NCBI GenBank assembly: GCA_035258605.1
Contig: DATFXD010000113.1
Location: 1 to 17,914 of the forward strand
Direction: 5' to 3'
From: AWTP1-13 sp035258605
GTDB lineage: Bacteria > Pseudomonadota > Alphaproteobacteria > Rhizobiales > Hyphomicrobiaceae
DNA: 17,914 bases
How positions within the stretch are numbered: the stretch's first letter is position 1; every line of letters begins with the position of its first letter. The notes under the pieces were generated by a model. It ran no database searches. It was not told where the DNA came from and worked only from the letters and a program-made list of their open reading frames with translations. Positions 6,378 through 13,685 of this stretch are shown piece after piece. Both the position numbers and the translations under genes were made by a program.

Positions 6378-7724
6378 TCAACCAGGCGCCCGACCGGCGT
6401 GCGGGAAGTTTCGGTTGGCCGGGCGAGGCAGTCCCAGATTTTCGCGCAAGGTCGTGCCGTCATACTCGGTGCGCAAGATAGCGCGCCGCTGCAACTCCGG
6501 CACCACCCGATCCACGAACTGGTCCAGTCCTTCCGGCAGATAGGGGAACATGATGTTGAAGCCGTCGCAGCCTTCGCTCATCAGCCAATGCTGCATGGCA
6601 TCGGCAATGCTGGTCGGCGTGCCGACGAAGGCAAGCCCGGCATAACCACCGAGACGCTGCGCGAGCTGGCGCACATTGAGGTTTTCGCGCTTGGCCAGTT
6701 CGATCGCCCGCTCGCGCCCGCTCTTGCTGGCGTTGCTTTCGGGAATGTCGGGCAACGGCGCTTCCGGGTCGAACTGGGAGGCGTCGTGGCCGAGCGCGAT
6801 CGAAAGTGAGGCGATGGCATTGGCATAGTTGACAAGCCCGTCGAGCCGCGCCCGTTTCTGCTCGGCGTCTTCTAAGCTGTCACCAACCACCACCAAGGCG
6901 CCGGGCAGGATTTTGAGATGCTCGGGGTTGCGGCCGAGATTGCGCATGCGGCCCTTGACATCGGCGTAGAAACGCTGGCCGTTGGCAAGATTGGATCCGG
7001 CGGCAAACACCACCTCGGCGGTCTCGGCCGCGAGCTGCCGCCCGGCCTCGGAGGCGCCGGCCTGCACGATCACCGGCCAGCCCTGCACCGGACGCGCGAT
7101 GTTGAGCGGGCCCTTGACCGAAAAGTACTTACCCTTGTGGTCGAGCACCTTGAGTTTGGCGGGATCGAAGTAAATGCCGCTGCCGGCATCGCGCACGAAG
7201 GCATCGTCGGCAAAGCTGTCCCACAGCCCGGTCACCACGTCATAAAATTCGCGGGCGCGCGCATAGCGCTCGCCATGGTCCATGTGCGCCTCGAGGCCGA
7301 AGTTCAGCGCCGCATCGGGATTGGAGGTGGTGACGATATTCCAGCCGGCGCGGCCACCGCTGATGTGATCGAGCGAGGCAAATCGCCGGGCAACGTGATA
7401 GGGCGCATCGAAGGTGGTGGAGGCGGTTGCGATCAAGCCGATGTGTTTGGTGGCCGCGGCCAGCGCCGACAGCAAGGTGAAGGGTTCAAACGAGGTCACC
7501 GTGTGGCTGCGTTTGAGGGCCTCGAGCGGCATGTTGAGGACGGCAAGATGGTCGGCCATGAAGAACGCGTCGAAGCGGCCGCGTTCCAAAGTTTGCGCGA
7601 ACCGAGTGAGGCCCGCGACATTGAAATTGGCGTCCGCCATGGCCCCGGGATAGCGCCAGGCGCCCGGGTGAATGCTGACGGGCCGCATGAAGGCGCCAAG
7701 CCGCAATTGCCGCGCTGCTGCCAT
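6378..7724 (-). CDS. FMNH2-dependent luciferase-like monooxygenase, NtaA/SnaA/DszA family
   Basis: Encodes 448 residues, the normal length for the nitrilotriacetate-monooxygenase component A group. These cytosolic enzymes use reduced FMN from a separate flavin reductase and O2 to oxidise N- or S-containing or carbon substrates. Family marks include LRLGAFMRPVSIHPGAWRYP (8-26), FDAFFMADHL (51-60), LDHISGGRAGWNIVTTSN (118-135), HGERYARAREFYDVVTGLWDS region (150-170), and PVIVQAGASEAGRQLAAETAEVVF (starting at 217). The substrate of this subgroup cannot be read from sequence. The ATG at 7724 has GGAGG 5 bases upstream; the ATG at 7757 touches its purine run directly and is less likely. No flavin reductase gene is in the window, so the partner must be elsewhere. 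It lies 97 bp after hyuA with a hairpin between them, and may be co-transcribed or separately expressed. Confidence 0.93.
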   Translation of the reverse strand: MAAARQLRLGAFMRPVSIHPGAWRYPGAMADANFNVAGLTRFAQTLERGRFDAFFMADHLAVLNMPLEALKRSHTVTSFEPFTLLSALAAATKHIGLIATASTTFDAPYHVARRFASLDHISGGRAGWNIVTTSNPDAALNFGLEAHMDHGERYARAREFYDVVTGLWDSFADDAFVRDAGSGIYFDPAKLKVLDHKGKYFSVKGPLNIARPVQGWPVIVQAGASEAGRQLAAETAEVVFAAGSNLANGQRFYADVKGRMRNLGRNPEHLKILPGALVVVGDSLEDAEQKRARLDGLVNYANAIASLSIALGHDASQFDPEAPLPDIPESNASKSGRERAIELAKRENLNVRQLAQRLGGYAGLAFVGTPTSIADAMQHWLMSEGCDGFNIMFPYLPEGLDQFVDRVVPELQRRAILRTEYDGTTLRENLGLPRPANRNFPHAGRAPG

Positions 7725-7729
7725 CGCCA

Positions 7730-7734
7730 CCTCC
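7730..7734 (-). promoter_or_regulatory. Ribosome binding site deciding the monooxygenase start
   Basis: GGAGG on the minus strand, 5 bases before the ATG at 7724. It supports that start over the upstream ATG at 7757. Confidence 0.8.
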
Positions 7735-7802
7735 GGCCACCAATCCCGTGCACCCATCTCCTTAGCTGCTATCGGCCCGGCGCGGCAACGCCTGACGGCT
7801 GG

Positions 7803-7819
7803 CCCGGTCGGCGACCGGG
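7803..7819 (-). terminator. Hairpin directly after hyuA
   Basis: A perfect 7-bp stem, CCCGGTC (7803-7809) with GACCGGG (7813-7819), has a 3-base loop and lies 4 bases beyond the hyuA stop codon. It lacks a T-tract. It may terminate partially or protect the hyuBA transcript end. Confidence 0.35.
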
Positions 7820-7823
7820 TAGC

Positions 7824-9887
7824 CTATGCGTCGGCGGCGGATGGGTCGCCGACCTCGATGTCGAGCCAGCCCAGCGGCGTCGTTCGCGCACGATCGCGCG
7901 CGCGCAAAAGCACCGACGTGGTGGCCGATTCGATCACTGCCGGCCCGTCGATCAGCTGCCCCGCCGCCAGTTGGGCGAAGCCATAGACCGGCAGCGCGCG
8001 CCAACTGCCGAGGTAGACGCGGCGCTCGCCGGCCGGCGGCGCCGGCGGTTGCGGCACCAGCGCCGGCTCCTGCGGCAGGCGCGGCAGTTCGCCGATCACG
8101 GCCACGCGCGCATTGACGAGAACCACCTCCTCGCCTCTGAGCGCGTAGGTATAGAGCTGTTCGTGCCGGTCGTGAAACGCCGCCGCCATCTGCTGCAGCA
8201 GGTCCGCAGCCGCGAAGTCGATGCCATCGAGCGGCACGCTCACCTCGAACACTTGTTCGCCGTAGCGCATATCGGCGGCGCACTCGACCCGGATCGCACC
8301 GGCGAAGGCGGCGGCCTCGAGCCGCTGGCGACCCTCGACCTGCATCGCTGCAAAGGTGCTGCGGACCGCCTCCGCCGCAAGCGCGCTGGTGTCGCCGATA
8401 TGCGTGCGTACCACCTCTGAGCGCAAGCTGCTGGCCAGCATACCCCATGCCGACAGTACGGCGCTGAGCCGCGGCACGATCACCCGCTTGATGTCGAGCT
8501 GGCGCGCGACTGCCGTCACGTGCAGTCCGGCCGCGCCGCCGAACGACAGGATGGCAAACCGCCGCGGGTCGACGCCGCGGCGCACCGACACCAGCCGAAT
8601 GCCCTCCGCCATTTGCGAGTTGACGACACGATGAATGCCCTCGGCGGCGCGCATGCGGTCGATCCCAAGCCGGTCGGCGATGGCCTCGACCGCGGCCGCC
8701 GCCGCCCGGCGATCGAGGCGTGCACGACCGCCGAGGAAATTGTCAGCATCGAGGAAGCCGAGCACCAGAGAGGCGTCGGTCACCGTCGCGGCGGTGCCGC
8801 CGCGACCATAGGCGGCCGGACCTGGATCGGCGCCGGCGCTGATCGGGCCCACGTGCAAGACGCCACTGGCGTCGACCCGCGCAATCGAGCCGCCGCCGGC
8901 GCCGATGCTGGTAATCTCCAAGCTCGGCAGCGCCACGCGTTGCCCGGCGATGCGCCGCTGCTGGGTGCTGGCGGCCTCGCCGCCGACCACCAGGGAGATG
9001 TCGGTCGACGTACCACCCATGTCGAACGGGATCAGGTCACGAGCGTCGTGCAGCTGGGCGGCGTACCGGCTCGCGGCCACGCCGCCGGCGGGACCGGACA
9101 GCACGCTGCCGGCGGCCAAACGCACCGCCTCGGCAATGCTGGCAACGCCGCCGTGCGACTGCATGATCAACACCGGGGCGTTGAGCCCGGCCGCCGCCAG
9201 CCTGGCCTCCAGCCGCAACAGATAGCGGGTGAGCTGCGGACCGACATAGGCGTTGACGACGGTCGTGCACAGCCGGTCGTACTCCTTGATCTGCGGCAGC
9301 ACGTCGGAGGACAGCGACACATAGACCTCCGGCATCGCCTTGGCGATGGCTTCGGCGCTGAGGCGCTCGTGGCTGGCGTCGCGCCAGCTGTGCAGGTAGC
9401 AGATGGCGATCGCCTCCACCGCTTCGGCCTTGAGCCGGGCGATCGCCGCCTCGAGCGAGCCCAGGTCGAGCGGGATCTCGACGCGGCCGTCGGGGCGCAG
9501 CCGCTCTCGGACGCCGAGGCGGCGTTCGCGCGGCACCAGCTGCGTCGGCGGTGGTTGGCGCAAATTGTAGCGATCGTCCTTGAGCCCCTCGCGCATTTCC
9601 AGAATGTCGCGATGGCCCGCCGTGGTCAGCAGCCCGACCTTGGCCCCCTTGGCCTCGAGCAAGGCGTTGGTGGCAACGGTGGTGCCATGCACGATGCGCT
9701 CGGTGCGGCCGAGCATGGTGCCGATCTCGAGGCCGACCGCCTCGGCCAGGCGGCGCAGGCCGTCGATCACCCCGAGCGATTGGTCGGTGGCGGTGGTCGC
9801 CACCTTGGCCAGGGTGACCTGGCCCTCGGCATCGACGCACACCAGGTCGGTGAAGGTGCCGCCGACATCGATCCCGATGCGAAACAT
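7824..9887 (-). CDS. hyuA: Hydantoinase/oxoprolinase family protein, HyuA (N-methylhydantoinase A-like) subunit
   Basis: Encodes 687 residues, normal for HyuA. The actin-like ATPase fold is visible: DVGGTFTD at 7-14 (phosphate 1), an HGTTVATNALLE segment (67-78), SGPAGGV at 264-270 and FDMGGTSTDISLV at 288-300 (phosphate 2/adenosine region). The order is Hydantoinase_A N-domain (about 4-185), Hydantoinase_A core (about 205-495) and a C-terminal domain ending in LGWLDIEVGD. With HyuB it forms ATP-dependent enzymes that open cyclic amides (N-methylhydantoin, 5-oxoproline, caprolactam) or, in relatives, carboxylate acetone or acetophenone. The sequence alone does not separate these options. The start is 3 bases after the hyuB stop, so the two are translated together, in line with a fixed subunit ratio. 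A purine-rich stretch lies across the hyuB end. Confidence 0.93.
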   Translation of the reverse strand: MFRIGIDVGGTFTDLVCVDAEGQVTLAKVATTATDQSLGVIDGLRRLAEAVGLEIGTMLGRTERIVHGTTVATNALLEAKGAKVGLLTTAGHRDILEMREGLKDDRYNLRQPPPTQLVPRERRLGVRERLRPDGRVEIPLDLGSLEAAIARLKAEAVEAIAICYLHSWRDASHERLSAEAIAKAMPEVYVSLSSDVLPQIKEYDRLCTTVVNAYVGPQLTRYLLRLEARLAAAGLNAPVLIMQSHGGVASIAEAVRLAAGSVLSGPAGGVAASRYAAQLHDARDLIPFDMGGTSTDISLVVGGEAASTQQRRIAGQRVALPSLEITSIGAGGGSIARVDASGVLHVGPISAGADPGPAAYGRGGTAATVTDASLVLGFLDADNFLGGRARLDRRAAAAAVEAIADRLGIDRMRAAEGIHRVVNSQMAEGIRLVSVRRGVDPRRFAILSFGGAAGLHVTAVARQLDIKRVIVPRLSAVLSAWGMLASSLRSEVVRTHIGDTSALAAEAVRSTFAAMQVEGRQRLEAAAFAGAIRVECAADMRYGEQVFEVSVPLDGIDFAAADLLQQMAAAFHDRHEQLYTYALRGEEVVLVNARVAVIGELPRLPQEPALVPQPPAPPAGERRVYLGSWRALPVYGFAQLAAGQLIDGPAVIESATTSVLLRARDRARTTPLGWLDIEVGDPSAADA

Positions 9888-9890
9888 GGC

Positions 9891-11549
9891 TCACTCAACC
9901 TTGTCGGAGACAAACCCGAGCACGCGATCGCGGGCGCGCGCCGCAGCACTGCGCAGGGATGCTTGGCCCCAGCCGCCGCCACCGCCCGAGTGTACGTTGA
10001 TGACGTCGCCCGGCCGCAGCACGATGCCCGTCTCCTTGGTCTTGAGCACCCGGTCCGGACGCCCGGCCGACTGCAGCCAATAACGATGCGGGCGGCCGTC
10101 CTCGCCGCCGGCGAGGCCGCAGGCGCCGTATTTGACGCCGTCGCCAGCGGTATTGCCAAGCGCAGGTTCGGCGGTCTCGATGATGAGCTCGAGCTCGCCG
10201 CCGGGGCCGCCGCGATGATGCCCGTTGCCGCCGCTATCGGGGCGGAATTCGTGGCGGCGAAAGTGCAAGGGGAAGCGCACCTCATGCACCTCGATGCTGC
10301 CGAACTTGATGCCGCCGGCCGCCTGCCATTCGCCGGCGCCGGGCCAACCGTCGCCCGCCGAGGAGGCGCCGCCGCCCGGCCGCGCCTGAAACAAATGCCA
10401 GATGAACGGTTTGCCGGTGCGGGGATCGCGACCCTGCAGCGCCAGGCGAAACCGCCGCCCCCAGCCGGCCATGGCGCGGCTCGGGCAGGCCGGCGCCAGG
10501 GCGCGGATGATGGCCTCGATGATCTCCTGCCCGCAGTGATTGGTGCACAGGGTCACCGGTGCCGGCGGCCGCGGCCAAACGATTGAGCCTTGCTTGAGCT
10601 TCAGTCGCAGCGGCCGAAAGGCGCCGTCATTCTTGGGGATGTCGGGATCGACCAGGTAGGCAAGCGCCACCACCGCGGCCGAATAGGTGTTGGCGTAGGA
10701 GGAGTTGATGAAGCCCGTCACCTGCGGGTGGCTGTCGGTCAGGTCGACTTCGAGCTCGCTGCCGGCCTTGCTGATGCGGGCCCGGATCGCAATGTCGTGA
10801 CTGCCGTGGCCGTCGTCGTCGAGCCAGGCCTCGCCGGTGTAGGTGCCGTCCGGCCATTCAGCAATGATGGCGCGGACCTGGCGCTCGGCGGCATCGAGCA
10901 CGGCGGCAATGCCGGCGTGCGTGGTGGCCGAGCCAAACTCCGCCAACAGCGCCTTGAGCCGCCGCTCGCCGATATGCGCCGACCCGATCATTGCCGCCAG
11001 ATCGCCACGGAAGTCGCGGGGATGGCGGACATTGAGCACGATCATCTCGAGCACGTCCTGGCGCACACCGCCCTCGGCATAGAGTTTGAGCGGCGGGATG
11101 CGCAGACCTTCCTGGTAGATTTCCGTGGCGCTGGCATTGTAGGCCCCGTGCGTGGCGCCGCCGATGTCGCTCTGGTGCGAGCGGTTGATCGACCACAACA
11201 CCATGCGATCGTCGTCGAACACCGGCACGAATACCGTCAGGTCCGGCAGGTGATTGCCGCCACAATAGGGATCGTTCAAAAGGTAGACATCGCCCGGTCG
11301 AATCTCACCCCTAAAGAACTCAGTGACGGCGCGCGCCGCGAATGGCAACGCCCCGACGTGGATCGGCACATGCTCGGCCTGGGCAATCAGCCGCCCTTCG
11401 GGGTCGCACAGCGCGGTGGAAAAATCACGGCTGGAGTTGAGGATCTGCGAATAGGAGGTGCGCAGCATGGCCTCGCCCATCTCCTCGACGATGGCGCGCA
11501 GGCGGTGCTGGATCACCGAGACCGTGATCGGATCGATGGCTTGGCTCAT
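9891..11549 (-). CDS. hyuB: Hydantoinase/oxoprolinase family protein, HyuB (N-methylhydantoinase B-like) subunit
   Basis: Encodes 552 residues, within the usual range for HyuB. It begins MSQAIDPITVSVIQHRL, a common family start, and carries LNDPYCGGNHLPDLTVF (91-107), SHQSDIGG (124-131), INSSYANTYSAAVVAL (281-296), CGQEIIEAI (339-347), DSGGNGHHRGGPGG (438-451) and a glycine-rich end SGGGGGWG (521-528). HyuB supplies the substrate site and metal ligands while HyuA handles ATP. The ATG at 11549 is chosen because AAGGA lies 11 bases upstream; an in-frame ATG at 11561 has no spaced Shine-Dalgarno, but cannot be excluded. It is the first gene of the hyuBA pair and follows the aminotransferase gene by 125 bp. 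Confidence 0.93.
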   Translation of the reverse strand: MSQAIDPITVSVIQHRLRAIVEEMGEAMLRTSYSQILNSSRDFSTALCDPEGRLIAQAEHVPIHVGALPFAARAVTEFFRGEIRPGDVYLLNDPYCGGNHLPDLTVFVPVFDDDRMVLWSINRSHQSDIGGATHGAYNASATEIYQEGLRIPPLKLYAEGGVRQDVLEMIVLNVRHPRDFRGDLAAMIGSAHIGERRLKALLAEFGSATTHAGIAAVLDAAERQVRAIIAEWPDGTYTGEAWLDDDGHGSHDIAIRARISKAGSELEVDLTDSHPQVTGFINSSYANTYSAAVVALAYLVDPDIPKNDGAFRPLRLKLKQGSIVWPRPPAPVTLCTNHCGQEIIEAIIRALAPACPSRAMAGWGRRFRLALQGRDPRTGKPFIWHLFQARPGGGASSAGDGWPGAGEWQAAGGIKFGSIEVHEVRFPLHFRRHEFRPDSGGNGHHRGGPGGELELIIETAEPALGNTAGDGVKYGACGLAGGEDGRPHRYWLQSAGRPDRVLKTKETGIVLRPGDVINVHSGGGGGWGQASLRSAAARARDRVLGFVSDKVE

Positions 11550-11614
11550 GTCGATGCGCATCCTTAAAGGGTGGCTGCCGCCGTTGGCTGGGGGCGTGAG
11601 GAGGGCAGCCGAGC

Positions 11615-11641
11615 ATTAATTGCCGCACCCGGCGCGGTCAA
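11615..11641 (-). promoter_or_regulatory. Candidate promoter upstream of hyuB
   Basis: On the minus strand TTGACC (11641-11636) matches the -35 consensus at five of six positions. ATTAAT (11620-11615), 15 bases further on, matches the -10 at four of six. The spacing is short and this is a similarity-only call, but it would allow hyuBA to be expressed without the aminotransferase gene. Confidence 0.3.
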
Positions 11642-11674
11642 CACGCTGGGGGCGCGCGCCGGCGGCAGGGTGGC

Positions 11675-12994
11675 TCAAGGCGTCGTCAGGAACGGCGCGC
11701 GCACGGCACAGAACTCGTCGACTGCGGCCATGAGGCGCTGGCACTCGGCGGCACCGATCGGCAAACTCATGGCGATCATGCCGCGCCGTGCGATGTAAAT
11801 CCCGGCCGCCAGCAGGTCGAAAAAGTAGAGCTCGCGCAGCGCCTCCTCCTTGGCCGTTGCCGGGTACGGCCGCTCGATGGGTCCAAGGCGGAAGTGCGGT
11901 TGCAGCATGCTGCCGAGCCCGCTGAAATGCATGTTGACGCCGCGCGTGCTGCAGATCCGGTTCAGGCCCGAACGCAACTCCTCGCCGCGCTGAAACAGGG
12001 CATCGGCGGCGGCTGCATCGAAGATCTCGCCCATCGCCACCAGACCGCCGGTCATCGACAACACATTGTTGTTGAAGGTGCCGGAATGGATGAGCGCCCC
12101 CGGCCGGTGCGCATCGAACAGCTGCATGACATCGGCGCGCCCGCCAAAGGCGCCAAAGCTCATGCCGCCGGCCACATACTTGCCCAAGGTGGTGAGGTCC
12201 GGGGTCACGCCGGTGAGCTTCTGCAGCCCTCCCGCCGAGTGCCGGCTGGTCATCACCTCGTCGAAGATGAGCAGCGCGCCGTGGTTGCGGCAGGCGGCCG
12301 CGAGCGCCACCAGAAACTCGCGACGTGCCGGTATGCAGCCGCCCGAGCCCATCATCGGCTCGAGGATCACGGCGCCGATTTGGTCGGCGTGGGCGGCAAG
12401 CACGTCGAGCGTTTGCTGGGTGTCGTTGTAATCGGCAAGCACCACCGGAATCGGCGCATTGATCGGGCTGCCACCGCCGACCAGGGTCAGCTGGCTGCCA
12501 TGGTAGCCGCCTCGAAAGGCGAGGATCGCCGGGCGGCCGCAATAGGCGCGCGCGCTGGCAAGCGCCATCATGTTGGCTTCGGTACCGCTGTTGGTGAAGC
12601 GCACGCGCTCAAGCGCTGGAAAGCGCGCACACAGCAGCGCCGCAAGCTCGCCCTCGCGCTCGCCGACGGCGGCGAGATTGAGCCCGCGATCGATAGCGGC
12701 GTGCAGCGCGGCCAGGATGCGGGGCTCGGAGTGGCCGAACAGCCCGGCGGTATACTCGCCACAGAAGTCGATATAGCGGTGCTGGTCCACGTCCTCGAGC
12801 CAGCAGCCCTCGCCCCGGGCCATCGCCGTCGGGAACGGCGCATAGAACAACACCGAGCGGGTGTTGCCTCCCGGCAGCACGCCGCGGGCGCGGTCATGGA
12901 TGGCTTCGCTGCCGGGGCGTTGCGCGCGATAGCGCTCCCGCGCCTCGGCCAGTGCGCTGTCGAGGTCGCTGTTGCGGCGTGGCGCTGGCGTCAT
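11675..12994 (-). CDS. Glutamate-1-semialdehyde aminomutase-like class III aminotransferase
   Basis: Encodes 439 residues of the fold-type I PLP family. Visible marks are TNSGTEANMMALASARA (134-150), GGYHG (162-166), the cofactor Asp in LLIFDEVMTSRHS (Asp245) and the Schiff-base lysine in TTLGKYVAGGMSFGAFGG (Lys272), then HSGTFNNNVLSMTGG. The overall pattern resembles HemL rather than omega-aminotransferases. It is probably not the housekeeping HemL, because it sits at the head of a catabolic cluster and carries FNNNV where HemL has a different loop. Relatives act as aminotransferases, aminomutases or amino-acid racemases, so the reaction is open. AGGAG (13002-13006) lies 7 bases before the ATG at 12994. 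It is divergent from tctB across a 229-bp region with a palindrome and repeats. The product could process an amino acid released by HyuAB. Confidence 0.9.
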   Translation of the reverse strand: MTPAPRRNSDLDSALAEARERYRAQRPGSEAIHDRARGVLPGGNTRSVLFYAPFPTAMARGEGCWLEDVDQHRYIDFCGEYTAGLFGHSEPRILAALHAAIDRGLNLAAVGEREGELAALLCARFPALERVRFTNSGTEANMMALASARAYCGRPAILAFRGGYHGSQLTLVGGGSPINAPIPVVLADYNDTQQTLDVLAAHADQIGAVILEPMMGSGGCIPARREFLVALAAACRNHGALLIFDEVMTSRHSAGGLQKLTGVTPDLTTLGKYVAGGMSFGAFGGRADVMQLFDAHRPGALIHSGTFNNNVLSMTGGLVAMGEIFDAAAADALFQRGEELRSGLNRICSTRGVNMHFSGLGSMLQPHFRLGPIERPYPATAKEEALRELYFFDLLAAGIYIARRGMIAMSLPIGAAECQRLMAAVDEFCAVRAPFLTTP

Positions 12995-13029
12995 CGAAGA
13001 GCTCCTGGTTGAGGCTCGGCAATCGTGAA

Positions 13030-13105
13030 CGGCCAGCGTGCCTCAGTTCGGCCAGCGCTGCAAATCTCCCGCGCACGCCGGCGCCGCCCTGCCAGCGCTG
13101 GCAGG
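13030..13105. promoter_or_regulatory. Palindrome and repeated GCCAGCG motif in the divergent promoter region
   Basis: A perfect 18-bp palindrome CCTGCCAGCGCTGGCAGG occupies 13088-13105. Its half-site core GCCAGCG recurs in the same orientation at 13032-13038 and 13051-13057, the first two within the longer CGGCCAGCG. Start-to-start spacings are 19 and 40 bases, close to two and four helical turns. It lies between two divergent transcription units, a typical place for a shared regulator site. Confidence 0.45.
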
Positions 13106-13223
13106 CGTGGCGCGGCGTGGGTGTGGCGGCGTGCAGAGCCGGTGAAAAGCGCTTCCGCGGCAACGGACACGGCGCCGGCGATCGGGTAAGTTCAAATGCC
13201 ATGTTTCTCGCCCGAGGCCGCGG

Positions 13224-13679
13224 ATGCGTAACACCGGCAGCAAAGATGTCCTTGCCGGACTGATGTTCCTGGCGTTTGGCGTGCTGTTCTGGCTGTTGGC
13301 GCAAGGCTATCCGATGGGCAGCGCGCGGCGCATGGGACCCGCCTACTTTCCCAACCTGTTGGCCCTGGTGCTGATCCTGATCGGCGGCGTCACGACGGTG
13401 CGCGGCCTGTTGAGCCGCAGCACCCCGCTCGGCCCGTTTGCCGGCAAGGCGCTGCTGCTGGTGACGGTGGCGGTGGCCCTGTTCGGCTTCGCCGTCGAGG
13501 GCGCGGGGCTCGCCGTCGCCACCATCCTGTTGGTGGTGGTGTCGAGTGCGGCCGGCTCCAGCTTAAAGCTGCCGGCGGCGATGGCGCTGGCGCTGGCACT
13601 GGCGGCCTTCTGCGTCGTCGTGTTTCGGCTTGCCTTGGGCTTGCCGTTTCCGATCGTCGGGCCCTGGCTCGGGGGGTGA
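13224..13679 (+). CDS. tctB: Tripartite tricarboxylate transporter small membrane subunit TctB
   Basis: Encodes 151 residues, the usual size. It has four to five hydrophobic segments at about residues 9-27, 42-60, 75-92, 94-110 and 117-138. The family signature GSARRMGPAYFPN (32-44) follows the first helix. TctB is the small membrane partner of TctA in a secondary carrier that takes up carboxylates presented by a periplasmic Bug-type protein. GAGG lies 6 bases before the ATG at 13224. The stop is 6 bases before the tctA start, so the two are co-translated. The matching binding protein is not upstream as in tctCBA operons; one is found at the window end on the other strand. Confidence 0.92.
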   Translation: MRNTGSKDVLAGLMFLAFGVLFWLLAQGYPMGSARRMGPAYFPNLLALVLILIGGVTTVRGLLSRSTPLGPFAGKALLLVTVAVALFGFAVEGAGLAVATILLVVVSSAAGSSLKLPAAMALALALAAFCVVVFRLALGLPFPIVGPWLGG

Positions 13680-13685
13680 GGCGGC

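Noticed and set aside
6101..6463. Upstream extension of the binding-protein frame
   Set aside because: It lacks a ribosome binding site and would bury the Tat signal peptide 121 residues inside.
6918..8420. 500-codon plus-strand frame opposite the monooxygenase and hyuA
   Set aside because: Low-complexity antisense reading of two genes with clear family motifs; no ribosome binding site or recognisable fold.
8520..10586. Very long plus-strand open frame of about 688 codons opposite hyuA and hyuB
   Set aside because: It is antisense to two well-matched enzyme genes, is rich in Arg/Gly/His/Gln, shows no known domain and arises from GC3-biased codons on the other strand.
11894..13012. 372-codon plus-strand frame opposite the aminotransferase gene
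   Set aside because: Antisense shadow with no domain; the minus-strand PLP enzyme is intact throughout.
12995..13223. TTGCAG (13063-13058) with CACGCT 17 bases on as an aminotransferase promoter
   Set aside because: The -10 part matches too few consensus positions to call; only the repeats and palindrome in this region are reported.
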